NCBI RefSeq assembly: GCF_009829925.1
Contig: NZ_SNVJ01000002.1
Span: 351,378 to 403,918 of the forward strand
Direction of reading: 5' to 3'
DNA length: 52,541 nt
Source of the DNA: Teichococcus coralli
GTDB taxonomy: Bacteria > Pseudomonadota > Alphaproteobacteria > Acetobacterales > Acetobacteraceae
The notes under the pieces are model-generated. The model made no database searches, had not been told where the DNA came from, and was given only the letters and a program-made list of their open reading frames with translations. Shown here one piece after another: positions 35,269-43,753 of this stretch (its first letter is position 1; each line of letters starts with the position of its first letter). Both the position numbers and the translations under genes were made by a program.

Positions 35269-36405
35269 TCAGCCCGCGAATTCCCTTCGCACGCTCTCGG
35301 TGTGCTGTCCCAGCGCCGGCACCGCGCCATAGCTGCGTGGCGCGCCATCGTTGAAGCGCGCCGCCGGGGCGGCGACCGCCACGCTGCCGTTCGGCGTCTC
35401 CACCGAGAGCCGCCGCAGCGCCGGATGCGAGACCAGTGCCGCCATGTCGTTGACGAAGCCATAGGCGGTATTGGAGGCACGCAGCCGCGCCGCGCATTCG
35501 TCGCGCGTGAGCTTGGCGAAGGTGGCTGCGACATGCGCATCCACCATCGGCCGATGCGCCACGCGCTCCACGTTGGAGCGGAACCCCTCGCGCTTCGGCA
35601 GGTCAGGCTCCTGCAGGAACCCCGCGCAGAACTGCGCCCATTCCCGCTCGTTCTGGATCGAGATCAGCACCAGCGCGCCATCGGAGGTGGCGAAGGCGCC
35701 GTAGGGGCAGATGGAGGGATGCGCCAGCCCCACCCGCTCCGGCGCCTTGCCCGTGCCCTCGAAGTAGAGAAGCGGCACGTTCATCCAATCCGCCATGGCA
35801 TCAAAGAGGGAAACCGCGACGGCCTTTCCCTCCCCCGTGATGCCTCGCTCGATCAATGCCTCCAGCACGGCGGCATGCGCCATGGTGCCGCAGGCGATGT
35901 CACAGGCCGAGACGCCCACCCGCCCTGGCCCCGCCGGGTGTCCGGTGATCGAGGCGAGGCCGCTTTCCGCCTGCACCAGCAGGTCATAGGCCTTCATGGT
36001 GGCGTAGTCGCCGCTCTCGCCGTAGCCGGAAATGTCGACCGTGATCAGCCGCGGGTGCCGCTTGCGCAACTCCGCGCTGCCGAAGCCGGCGCGCGCCATG
36101 GCGCCGGGGGCGAGGTTCTGGATGAACACATCCGCCTTCGCCACCAGCCGCTGCAACAGCGCCTTGTCCTCCGGCTGCTTGATGTCGAGGCAGACGCTCT
36201 CCTTGCCCCGGTTCAGCCAGACGAAATAGGTGGCCTGCCCCGCCGCCGCCTTGTCGTAGCCGCGCGCGAAATCGCCCTCCGCGCGCTCGATCTTGATGAC
36301 GCGCGCGCCGGCATCGGCCAGCTTCACCGAGCAGGTCGGCGCCGCCACCGCCTGCTCCATCGAGACGACGAGCAGCCCCTCGAGCGGCTTGCCTGCCTTT
36401 CCCAT
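35269..36405 (-). CDS. CaiB/BaiF family (class III) CoA-transferase
   Basis: A 378-residue class III CoA-transferase. The catalytic Asp is D169 in RVGVSACDIACGTMA, at the formyl-CoA transferase position, and the N-terminal region shows VKLADAGARVIKIE and FVWLNRGKESVCLD. It moves CoA between carboxylic acids through a glutamyl-like acyl-enzyme. Last gene of the minus-strand acyl-CoA cluster, two bases downstream of an acyl-CoA dehydrogenase. The acid it activates is unknown. Confidence 0.92.
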   Translation of the reverse strand: MGKAGKPLEGLLVVSMEQAVAAPTCSVKLADAGARVIKIERAEGDFARGYDKAAAGQATYFVWLNRGKESVCLDIKQPEDKALLQRLVAKADVFIQNLAPGAMARAGFGSAELRKRHPRLITVDISGYGESGDYATMKAYDLLVQAESGLASITGHPAGPGRVGVSACDIACGTMAHAAVLEALIERGITGEGKAVAVSLFDAMADWMNVPLLYFEGTGKAPERVGLAHPSICPYGAFATSDGALVLISIQNEREWAQFCAGFLQEPDLPKREGFRSNVERVAHRPMVDAHVAATFAKLTRDECAARLRASNTAYGFVNDMAALVSHPALRRLSVETPNGSVAVAAPAARFNDGAPRSYGAVPALGQHTESVRREFAG

Positions 36406-36407
36406 CC

Positions 36408-37568
36408 TTAGTAGCTCCTGGGCATGCCGAGCACGTGCTGGCCGAGATAGGACAGAACCAGGTTCGTGCTGATGGGCGCCACCTGGTAAAGCCGTGTCTC
36501 GCGATACTTGCGCTCGACGTCATATTCCTCGGCGAAGCCGAAGCCGCCATGGGTCTGCACGCAGGCCTCGCCCGCCGCCCAGCTCGCCTCCGCGGCGAGC
36601 ATCTTGCCCATGTTGGCTTCCTCGCCGCAGTTCTCGCCGCGTTCGAACTTGCCCAGGCCCTTCTGCACGATGGCCTCCGCCGCGCGCATCTGCGCGTAAG
36701 CCTTGGCGATCGGGAACTGCACGCCCTGGTTGGCTCCGATCGGGCGGCCGAAGAGTACCCGCTCCTTGGAGTAGCTCACGGCCTTCTCGATGAACCACTT
36801 GGCGTCGCCGATGCACTCCGCGGAGATCAGCAGCCGTTCGGCGTTCATCCCGTCCAGGATGTAGCGGAAGCCCTTGCCCTCGACGCCAACCAGGTTCTCC
36901 GCCGGAACCTCCATGTTGTCGAAGAACACCTCGCAGGAGTTGTGGTTCATCATGGTGCGGATCGGCCGGATGGTCAGCCCCTTACCCAGCACGGTGCGCA
37001 TGTCCACGATGAAGGTGGAAAGCCCCTCCGTCTTCTTCTGCACCTGGTCGCGCGGCGTGGTGCGGGCCAGCAGCAGCATCAGGTCGGAGTGCTCGGCGCG
37101 GCTGGTCCAGATCTTCTGGCCGTTGACGATGTACTTGTCGCCTTCCTTCCGCGCGAAGGTGCGCAGCGCCGTGGTGTCGGTGCCGCTGGTCGGCTCGGTG
37201 ACGCCGAAGGCCTGGAGGCGCAGCTCGCCGCTGGCGATCTTGGGCAGGTACTCGGCCTTCTGCCGCTCGTTCCCGTGCCGGAGGATGGTGCCCATGATGT
37301 ACATCTGGGCGTGGCAGGCGGCGCCGTTGCAGCCCTGCCGCTGGATCTCCTCCAAAATGGCGGCGGCGGCGGAGAGCGGCAGGCCCGAGCCGCCGAACTC
37401 CTCCGGGATCAGCGCGGCCAGCCATCCCGCCTCGGTCAGCGCCTGGACGAACTCCGTCGGATAGCCGCGCACCTCGTCCAGCTTGCGCCAGTACTCGCCG
37501 GGGAAGCGGGCGCAGAGCTTGCCGACTTCCTCGCGGATTTCGGCGTGATCGTCGATGGGCTGGTCCAT
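36408..37568 (-). CDS. acyl-CoA dehydrogenase
   Basis: A 386-residue FAD enzyme of the acyl-CoA dehydrogenase family: N-terminal helical domain (to about 115), beta domain with AFGVTEPTSGTDTTALRTF and KIWTSRAEHSDLMLLLARTT, and C-terminal helical domain ending QTHGGFGFAEEYDVERKYRE. It oxidises an acyl-CoA to the 2-enoyl-CoA and passes electrons to ETF. Start ATG 37568. It lies 10 bases after the MmgE/PrpD gene and 2 bases before the CaiB gene, suggesting that one CoA ester is made and oxidised by this pair. Confidence 0.92.
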   Translation of the reverse strand: MDQPIDDHAEIREEVGKLCARFPGEYWRKLDEVRGYPTEFVQALTEAGWLAALIPEEFGGSGLPLSAAAAILEEIQRQGCNGAACHAQMYIMGTILRHGNERQKAEYLPKIASGELRLQAFGVTEPTSGTDTTALRTFARKEGDKYIVNGQKIWTSRAEHSDLMLLLARTTPRDQVQKKTEGLSTFIVDMRTVLGKGLTIRPIRTMMNHNSCEVFFDNMEVPAENLVGVEGKGFRYILDGMNAERLLISAECIGDAKWFIEKAVSYSKERVLFGRPIGANQGVQFPIAKAYAQMRAAEAIVQKGLGKFERGENCGEEANMGKMLAAEASWAAGEACVQTHGGFGFAEEYDVERKYRETRLYQVAPISTNLVLSYLGQHVLGMPRSY

Positions 37569-37578
37569 GGTAAGTCCT

Positions 37579-38955
37579 TCAGGCGGCTTCCTGCGGGCTG
37601 CGCAGCAGGGGCGAAACGTCGTTGAGGCGATCCAGCCGGCCGATCGCGTCGGCGAGCTGCCCCGCAGCATCGGCGCCCAGCACGGCGTCGGCAAGCCCAC
37701 TGAACTTGCTGCGCAGCTCGTGCTCGGTCAGGAAGTTCTCCGGCTCGCCCTTCGGCACGATGACCTTCTGGACAAAGGTCTCGCCGCGCGCCCGCACCGT
37801 CAGCTTGCCCGACATGTTGGCGGGGAACTCCGCCTCGATCTCCGGGTCGTTCTCGCAGCGCACCCGCTGCATCAGCCCCTTGATGCCGGGATCCTGGAGC
37901 ATGGCGTAGCTGTCCCAGCCCATCTGCCCGGTGCTGAGCGCGGCGGCGATGACGAAGGGGCCGCTGAATTGGCCGTCCACGATGTTCTGCGGGTTGGCCT
38001 TCCGCCCGGCCGGCTCGCCCACCAGCAGCATGCCGGCGCGCGAGATGCCGAGGGTGACGCCCTCGATCTCCTCCGCCTTCAGCCCGTGCTCCGCGCGCAG
38101 CGCCAGCGCGGCATCGATGCCCGCATGGCCCCAGCGGCAGGACGGGTAAGGCTTCACGCCGGTGTTCATCAGCTCCCAGACGCTGCCGATGTCCTGCAGC
38201 ACGCGGTCCGGCTGCGGGTCGGGCGCATAGGCGCGCAGGAAGCCGTGCTTGCCCTCGATGGCATCCGCGGCGCCCTTGAAGCCCTCGCGCGCCAGGGTGG
38301 CGGCGGTGAGCCCCGCCATGCCGGCCCAGCCGACCTGGAAGCGCTTGGTCCAGGCGCCGTTGGCGAGGAACTGCAGGCTGCCGGCGCACTGGCTGAGCGC
38401 GATGCCCAGCGCCGAGGCCATGCGCCCCGCGTCCAGCCCGAAGACCCGCCCCGCCGCCGCCGCCGCGCCGAAGGCGCCGCAGGTGGCGGAAGGATGGTAG
38501 CCGCGGTCGTAGTGCGCGCCGGCCGGCAGGGCGAGCGCCAGGCGCAGCGCCACCTCGTAGCCCGCGACGATGGCGGCCAGCACCTCGGCGCCCGAGGCGC
38601 CGGCCATCTCCCCCGCCGCCAGCGCGGCGGGAATGACCGGGGCGCCCGGATGCACCACGGCGACGGCATGGGTGTCGTCGAAGTCGAGCGAGTGGCCGAG
38701 CGTCGCGTTGATCAGCGCGGCTCCGGCGGGGCTGTAGGTGGCGTTGTCGGCGAAGACACGGCTGCTGCCGTGGTCGAGGCCGAGCGCCTTGACCGCCGCC
38801 AGCAGGGCGGGGGTGCTCTCCGCATCCCGCCGCGCCCGGACAATGTTGCCGACAAGGTCGAGCACCAGCGCCCGGGTGCGCGCCACAACCTCGGGCGGCA
38901 GCGCCTCGAGGCGCAGGCCGGCGGCAAAGGCGGACAGGTCCTGAGTGATCGTCAT
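37579..38955 (-). CDS. MmgE/PrpD family protein
   Basis: A 458-residue protein of the 2-methylcitrate dehydratase/cis-aconitate decarboxylase/iminodisuccinate epimerase fold. Recognisable parts are ALINATLGHSLDFDDTHAVA near residue 80, SATCGAFGAAAAAGRVFGLD near 155, and KPYPSCRWGHAGIDAALALR near 265. The family includes dehydratases, decarboxylases and epimerases of di- and tricarboxylic acids, and the reaction here is not deducible. In context it may dehydrate or decarboxylate a polycarboxylic substrate before CoA activation. Confidence 0.88.
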   Translation of the reverse strand: MTITQDLSAFAAGLRLEALPPEVVARTRALVLDLVGNIVRARRDAESTPALLAAVKALGLDHGSSRVFADNATYSPAGAALINATLGHSLDFDDTHAVAVVHPGAPVIPAALAAGEMAGASGAEVLAAIVAGYEVALRLALALPAGAHYDRGYHPSATCGAFGAAAAAGRVFGLDAGRMASALGIALSQCAGSLQFLANGAWTKRFQVGWAGMAGLTAATLAREGFKGAADAIEGKHGFLRAYAPDPQPDRVLQDIGSVWELMNTGVKPYPSCRWGHAGIDAALALRAEHGLKAEEIEGVTLGISRAGMLLVGEPAGRKANPQNIVDGQFSGPFVIAAALSTGQMGWDSYAMLQDPGIKGLMQRVRCENDPEIEAEFPANMSGKLTVRARGETFVQKVIVPKGEPENFLTEHELRSKFSGLADAVLGADAAGQLADAIGRLDRLNDVSPLLRSPQEAA

Positions 38956-38983
38956 GCTGCTTCCTCCCGCCGGCCGGCCGGCG

Positions 38984-39898
38984 TCAGACCGGGTCCCAGG
39001 AAAACACGTCGCCGCTCCGGTCCAGCGGCTGGAACTGGGCGCGGAAGGCCGGCAAGGCGTGCTCCGCGATCAGCTCCGGCGTCCAGCCCTCGCCGCGATG
39101 CGCGCTGCGCACCGGGCGCGGCTGGCTGAACAGGAACAGCTCGTTGTTGCGCGCCGCAAGGATCTGGCCGTTGACGTCCTTGGCCGCGTCGCTGGCGAGG
39201 AACACGGCCAGCGGCGCGTTCTTCTCCGGCGTCATGCGCTTCAGCTTCTCCACCCGCGCCTTCTGCTCCGGCGTTTCGGCCGGGATGGAGCTGGTCATGC
39301 GGCTCCATGCGAAGGGGGCGATGCAGTTGGAGCGCACGCCGAAGCGCTGCATGTCCAGCGCGATCGACTTGGACAGCGCGGCGATGCCCAGCTTGGCGGC
39401 GGAGTAGTTCGCCTGCCCGAAATTGCCGATCAGGCCGGAGGTGGAGGTCATGTGCACGAAGGCGCCCGAGTTCTGCGCCCGGAAGTGCTCCGCCGCCGCG
39501 CGCGAGACAAAGAAGCTGCCGTTCAGGTGCACGTTGATGACCGCCATCCACTCTTCCGGCGTCATCTTGTGGAAGATCTGGTCGCGCAGGATGCCCGCGT
39601 TGTTGACCACGATGTCGATGCGGCCGAAGGCATCCAGCGCGCTCTGCACGATCCGCTTGGCGCTTTCCCACTCCGACACGCTGTCGGTGTTGGTGACCGC
39701 CTGGCCGCCGCGCTGCTCGATGATGGCCTTGGTCTGCTCGCCCGGCGTGGCCGAGGTCTCGCCGATCCCGGTCAGCGAGGCGCCGATGTCGTTGACCACC
39801 ACCTTGGCCCCGGCGAGGGCCATGGCGAGCGCGATCTCCCGCCCGATGCCGCCACCGGCGCCGGTGACGATGGCGACCTTTCCGTCCAGCATTCCCAT
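38984..39898 (-). CDS. SDR family oxidoreductase (3-hydroxyacyl-CoA dehydrogenase-like)
   Basis: A 304-residue short-chain dehydrogenase. The cofactor motif TGAGGGIG is at 12-19, NNAG at 99-102, and the active-site residues are S152/S154, Y165 and K169 (NYSAAKLGI). Length and the tail resemble the dehydrogenase domain of peroxisomal multifunctional enzyme 2 (17-beta-HSD4), which oxidises (3R)-hydroxyacyl-CoA. That stereochemistry fits the MaoC-type hydratase in the same operon. Confidence 0.9.
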   Translation of the reverse strand: MGMLDGKVAIVTGAGGGIGREIALAMALAGAKVVVNDIGASLTGIGETSATPGEQTKAIIEQRGGQAVTNTDSVSEWESAKRIVQSALDAFGRIDIVVNNAGILRDQIFHKMTPEEWMAVINVHLNGSFFVSRAAAEHFRAQNSGAFVHMTSTSGLIGNFGQANYSAAKLGIAALSKSIALDMQRFGVRSNCIAPFAWSRMTSSIPAETPEQKARVEKLKRMTPEKNAPLAVFLASDAAKDVNGQILAARNNELFLFSQPRPVRSAHRGEGWTPELIAEHALPAFRAQFQPLDRSGDVFSWDPV

Positions 39899-39912
39899 GG
39901 AACTCGCTCCTC

Positions 39913-40320
39913 TCAGGCGGGGGTGAACATGGGCACGGGCTGGCCGTCACCCTCGCTGGGCACGAAGGTCAGCTTCACCTTCTGGCCGACGCGCAGCGCG
40001 TTGAAGTCGCAGTTGACGATGTTGGTCATCATGCGCGGGCCCTCCGCCAGCTCCACATAGGCGATGGCATAGGGGATCTTCGCACGCATGACGCTGAAGC
40101 TGTAGATGGTCCCCTCGCCGCTCGCGGCAACGTACTCCACCTCGCCCTCATCGTCGAAGGGGCAGATCGGGCGCGGCGGGTAGTGCACCTTGCCCGTGCT
40201 GGCGTTGCGGCCGATCAGCAGCTTGCCTTGCTTGGCCGCCTCCCAGAAGCCGCGGGTGGAGGGGTCGGGCGTCGGGCTCGGCGGCACGCGCTGCGGGGTC
40301 TGCTCGCTCATCGCCGTCAC
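39913..40320 (-). CDS. DUF35 OB-fold protein (thiolase partner)
   Basis: A 135-residue protein with the DUF35 layout: an N-terminal helix (STRGFWEAAKQGKLLIGRN), a former rubredoxin-like zinc-finger region (GKVHYPPRPICPFDDEGEVE) and an OB fold (GEGTIYSFSVMRAKIPYAIA to the end). Only one Cys remains in the finger region, so zinc is probably not bound there, unlike typical members with two CxxC pairs. The start overlaps the thiolase stop by four bases, consistent with a complex of the two proteins. Confidence 0.88.
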   Translation of the reverse strand: MTAMSEQTPQRVPPSPTPDPSTRGFWEAAKQGKLLIGRNASTGKVHYPPRPICPFDDEGEVEYVAASGEGTIYSFSVMRAKIPYAIAYVELAEGPRMMTNIVNCDFNALRVGQKVKLTFVPSEGDGQPVPMFTPA

Positions 40321-41489
40321 TCCCTCTCCAGGACCAGGGTGGCGCTGCCGTGCCGGGTGCCGAGCGAGCCGCCCGTGCCATGCGCCAGCGCCAGGTCGCA
40401 GTTCTTTACCTGCACCGCCGGATGCGCCTCGCCGCGCAGCTGCCGCACCGCCTCGATCACCTTGGTGATGCCGCCGCGGTTGGCGGGATGGTTGTTGCAG
40501 AGGCCGCCGCCGTCCGTGTTAAAGGGCAGCTTGCCGACGCCCGAGATCAGGTTGCCGTCGGCGACGAACCTGCCGCCCTGGCCCTTCTCGCAGAAGCCGA
40601 GGTCCTCGAGCTGCATCAGCACGGTGATGGTGAAGCTGTCATAGATGCTGGCGTACTTGATGTCGGAGGGCTTCACGCCCGCCTCCTCGAAGGCGCGGGC
40701 GCCGGCGAAGCGGGCGCCGGTATAGGTCAGGTCGATGGTGCCGCCCATGGTGTGCTTCACCGCCTCGCCGGCGCCGCGCACGCTCACGACCGGGCGCTTC
40801 AGCGTGCGGGCGATCTCGGGCTTGGTCACCACCAGCGCACCGCCGCCGTCGCTGATGACGCAGCAGTCCAGCCGGTGCAGCGGGTCAGCCACCAGCGGCG
40901 AGTTCAGCACGTCCTCCACCGTCACCACCTTGCGCAGCATGGCGTGCTCGTTGTGCTGCGCGTGGTGGCTGGCGGCCACCTTGATCCAGGCGAGCTGCTC
41001 GCTGGTGGTGCCGTACTCGTGCATGTGGCGCATGGCGCACATCGCATACATGTTGGCGATGGCGGCGCCGTAGGGGTACTCGAACTGCACGTCGGGCTGC
41101 GCCGGGTTGCCGGCGCGCGGCGCGGTGCCGGTCGCGACGCCCTCGGAGCGCGGCCGGCCCGCCAGGGTGATCAGCGCGACGTTGCACTTGCCGAGCGCGA
41201 TAGCCTCGGCCGCATGCGCCACGTGCAGCAGGTAGGAGCAGCCGCCCACATCGGTGGAATCCACGTGCCGCAGCCGATCCAGGCCGATGTAGTCGGCCAT
41301 GCTGAGCGGCCCCATGCCGGGTGCGTCGCCGGCGCAGAAGTAGCCGTCCACGTCCTTGCGGGTCAGCCCGGCATCGCGCAGCGCGCCCAGGGCGACCTCC
41401 GCATGCAGCTGCGCGGTGCTCTTGTCCTCGGCCTTGCGCGTCGGGTGCTCATAGGCGCCGACGATGCAGGCCTTGTCTCGAATGCTCAC
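40317..41489 (-). CDS. SCP2/DitF-like thiolase-fold lyase
   Basis: A 390-residue thiolase-superfamily protein of the nonspecific-lipid-transfer/SCP2 branch that pairs with DUF35 proteins. Seen are VDGYFCAGDAPGMG, the HVDSTDVGGCSYLLHVAHAA region near the usual nucleophile, ASIYDSFTITVLMQLEDLGF, the GGGLCNNHPANRGG loop replacing the classical GHPxGxTG, and a C-terminal AHGTGGSLGTRHGSATLVLE. Relatives such as Ltp2 act with a DUF35 subunit as retro-aldolases on beta-hydroxyacyl-CoA; beta-ketothiolase activity is the alternative. Confidence 0.87.
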   Translation of the reverse strand: MSIRDKACIVGAYEHPTRKAEDKSTAQLHAEVALGALRDAGLTRKDVDGYFCAGDAPGMGPLSMADYIGLDRLRHVDSTDVGGCSYLLHVAHAAEAIALGKCNVALITLAGRPRSEGVATGTAPRAGNPAQPDVQFEYPYGAAIANMYAMCAMRHMHEYGTTSEQLAWIKVAASHHAQHNEHAMLRKVVTVEDVLNSPLVADPLHRLDCCVISDGGGALVVTKPEIARTLKRPVVSVRGAGEAVKHTMGGTIDLTYTGARFAGARAFEEAGVKPSDIKYASIYDSFTITVLMQLEDLGFCEKGQGGRFVADGNLISGVGKLPFNTDGGGLCNNHPANRGGITKVIEAVRQLRGEAHPAVQVKNCDLALAHGTGGSLGTRHGSATLVLERE

Positions 41490-41531
41490 AGGCAGCGTCC
41501 TCTCCTGTCGTGTTCTCTTGCGGCGGTCATG

Positions 41532-42677
41532 TCAGCCCGGCAACTCCAGCACGTTCTTCGCCAGGATGCCGCGCTGGATCTCGGAACTGCCGCCGTAGAT
41601 CGTGGTCGGCCGCGCCTCGATGAACTGGCCGGCGGGGTGCAGGTCGCGGTTGCCCTCCATCGGTTCCAGCAGCCCGGCATTCTCGCCGGCGATCTCCAGC
41701 ATCAGCTCGGTGATGCGCTGGAACAGCTCGGACTGGTGCAGCTTCAGCATGGACACGTCCGGGCCCAGCGTCTCGCCGCGGCGCAGCATGGCCACGAAGG
41801 TCTCGTACAGCGCCTTGTGATCGGCGAGGTCCAGCCGCAGGCGTGTGTAGCGGTCCTGAAAGTCCGGGTCGTCGAAGACGCCCATCCGCTCGGCCAGCAG
41901 CTTCAGCCGCCCCAGCGCATAGCCGGACTGGCGCGGCGAGCCGAGGAAAATGCGCTCGAAGCCGAGCAGCGCCTTGGCCATGCTCCAGCCCTTGTTGGGC
42001 TCGCCCACCAGGTTCTCGCGCGGCACGCGGACGTTGTCGAAGAACACCTCGCAGAACTCATCGTGCAGGCCAAGATTGATGATCGGCCGCACCGTCACGC
42101 CGGGCGAGGTCATGTCGATCAGCAGGAAGCTGATGCCTTCCTGCTTCTTGCCGCTCTTGTCGGTGCGGACGAGGCAGAAGATCCAGTTGGCGTCGGTCGC
42201 CAGCGTGGTCCAGATCTTCTGGCCGTTGACGACGTAATGGTCGCCCTCCAGGACCGCCTCCGTGCGCAGCGAGGCGAGATCGGAGCCCGCGCCCGGCTCG
42301 GAATAGCCCTGGCACCAGACATGCTCGCCCGAAAGGATCTGCGGCAGGAAGCGCCGGCGCTGCTCCTCGGTCCCAAAGCGGATCAGCAGGGGCCCGAGCA
42401 TGATCACGCCATGGTCCGGCAGGCGTGCCACGCCGTGGCGCTCGTATTCCTCGATCAGCGCGATCTGCTTCGCGGCGTCCAGGCCGAGCCCGCCATGCTC
42501 GCGCGGCCAGCCCGGCGCCACCCAGCCCCTGGCCTTCAGCTTCTCGAACCAGGGGCGCCCCTCGTCCATGTGCAGCCGGTGCGGCGGGTTGCGCAGCGCG
42601 GCCGGATATTCCGCTTCCAGGAAGCGGCGCACCTCGGCGCGGAAGTCCTCGTCGCTCAGGGCGTTCAGGTCGGTCAT
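41532..42677 (-). CDS. acyl-CoA dehydrogenase (larger partner of a pair)
   Basis: A 381-residue acyl-CoA dehydrogenase: CQGYSEPGAGSDLASLRTEA and KIWTTLATDANWIFCLVRTD in the beta domain, VGEPNKGWSMAKALLGFERI, and the C-terminal TIYGGSSEIQRGILAKNVLE. It overlaps the start of the next upstream dehydrogenase's coding end by four bases and is of slightly different length, as in heterotetrameric acyl-CoA dehydrogenases (ChsE1/ChsE2, FadE pairs). Confidence 0.91.
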   Translation of the reverse strand: MTDLNALSDEDFRAEVRRFLEAEYPAALRNPPHRLHMDEGRPWFEKLKARGWVAPGWPREHGGLGLDAAKQIALIEEYERHGVARLPDHGVIMLGPLLIRFGTEEQRRRFLPQILSGEHVWCQGYSEPGAGSDLASLRTEAVLEGDHYVVNGQKIWTTLATDANWIFCLVRTDKSGKKQEGISFLLIDMTSPGVTVRPIINLGLHDEFCEVFFDNVRVPRENLVGEPNKGWSMAKALLGFERIFLGSPRQSGYALGRLKLLAERMGVFDDPDFQDRYTRLRLDLADHKALYETFVAMLRRGETLGPDVSMLKLHQSELFQRITELMLEIAGENAGLLEPMEGNRDLHPAGQFIEARPTTIYGGSSEIQRGILAKNVLELPG

Positions 42678-43753
42678 GCCTCCTCCTCCCGGGCCTCGGC
42701 GGCGAAGCGGCGGCGGTGCAGCGCGGCCGGGCCGAACTGGTTCGCCATCACCATGGCCTTGCGCAAATAGAGCCCGATATCCGCCTCGTCGGTGTAGCCG
42801 ATGCCGCCATGCAGCTGGATCGCCTGCCGGGTGATCAGCATGGCGGCCTCGCTGGCCCGTGCCTTGGCGCGCGAGACGGCGGCGCGCCGCATCGCCTGCG
42901 GCGTGCCCGGCGTGTCGAGCAGCGCGGCGGCGGATTCCACGCTGGCCCGGCTGAGCGCAAGCTGGATCTTGAGGTCGGCCGCGCGGTGCTGCAGGGCCTG
43001 GAAGCTGCCGATCGGACGGTTGAACTGCTGCCGCGTACGCAGGTAGTCGAGCGTCAGCGTGAAGGCCTGGTCCATGATGCCGAGCAGGTAGGCCGCGGTG
43101 CCGAGCGCCGCCTCATCCAGCGCCGAGGCCAGCGCCACTTCGGCATCCTCCAGCACGCGCTCGCCGCCCTGCGGCCGCAGCGTGCCGAAGAAGCCGCCAT
43201 CCTGCGTCTTCTCGAGCGCGAGGTCGGCGCCCCCGGCGGGCTGGAGGTAGAGCGCCAGCTTGCCGCCCTCCCGCACCGGCACCAGGAAGGCATCCGCCCC
43301 TCCGGCGAGCGGCAGGAAGCGGCGCGGCGCGCCCTCGTTGCCCGGCGCTTCCAGCACGCCCGGCGCTTCCTGCCAGGCGGTGGCGACGTAGCTCTCCCCG
43401 GCCAGCAGTTTCGCCAGCGGTGCCTCGGCGCCGGCAGCGGCCAGCAGCGCAGCGGAAAGCGCCCCCGGCACCAGCGGCTCCGGCGCCAGCGCCGCGCCCA
43501 TCTCCTCGGCGATGGCGCAGAACTCGGACATGCCGAGCCCGGCGCCGCCGCGCTCCTCCGCCACATGCAGACCGATCCAGCCCTGCTCGCCGACCTGCTG
43601 CCACACCGCGCGATCGAAGCCCGGCGCCTGGAACCGGAGCGCGCGGATGCGCTTGCGGTCGCCGCCGCGCGGCGCGATGCCGGCGGCGCTGTCGCGGATC
43701 ATGCGGATGGATTCGGCGCGCTCCGCCGCCATCGCGTCGAGAGCCTCGCTCAT
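42674..43753 (-). CDS. acyl-CoA dehydrogenase (smaller partner of a pair)
   Basis: A 359-residue acyl-CoA dehydrogenase-fold protein that is more divergent than its partner. The beta-domain flavin motif of its partner (CQGYSEPGAGSD) has no obvious match, while the C-terminal domain has YLRTRQQFNRPIGSFQALQH and QLHGGIGYTDEADIGLYLRK. This combination is typical of the second subunit of alpha2beta2 acyl-CoA dehydrogenases, where the FAD sites lie at the interface. Overlaps its neighbours by four bases on each side. Confidence 0.88.
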   Translation of the reverse strand: MSEALDAMAAERAESIRMIRDSAAGIAPRGGDRKRIRALRFQAPGFDRAVWQQVGEQGWIGLHVAEERGGAGLGMSEFCAIAEEMGAALAPEPLVPGALSAALLAAAGAEAPLAKLLAGESYVATAWQEAPGVLEAPGNEGAPRRFLPLAGGADAFLVPVREGGKLALYLQPAGGADLALEKTQDGGFFGTLRPQGGERVLEDAEVALASALDEAALGTAAYLLGIMDQAFTLTLDYLRTRQQFNRPIGSFQALQHRAADLKIQLALSRASVESAAALLDTPGTPQAMRRAAVSRAKARASEAAMLITRQAIQLHGGIGYTDEADIGLYLRKAMVMANQFGPAALHRRRFAAEAREEEA

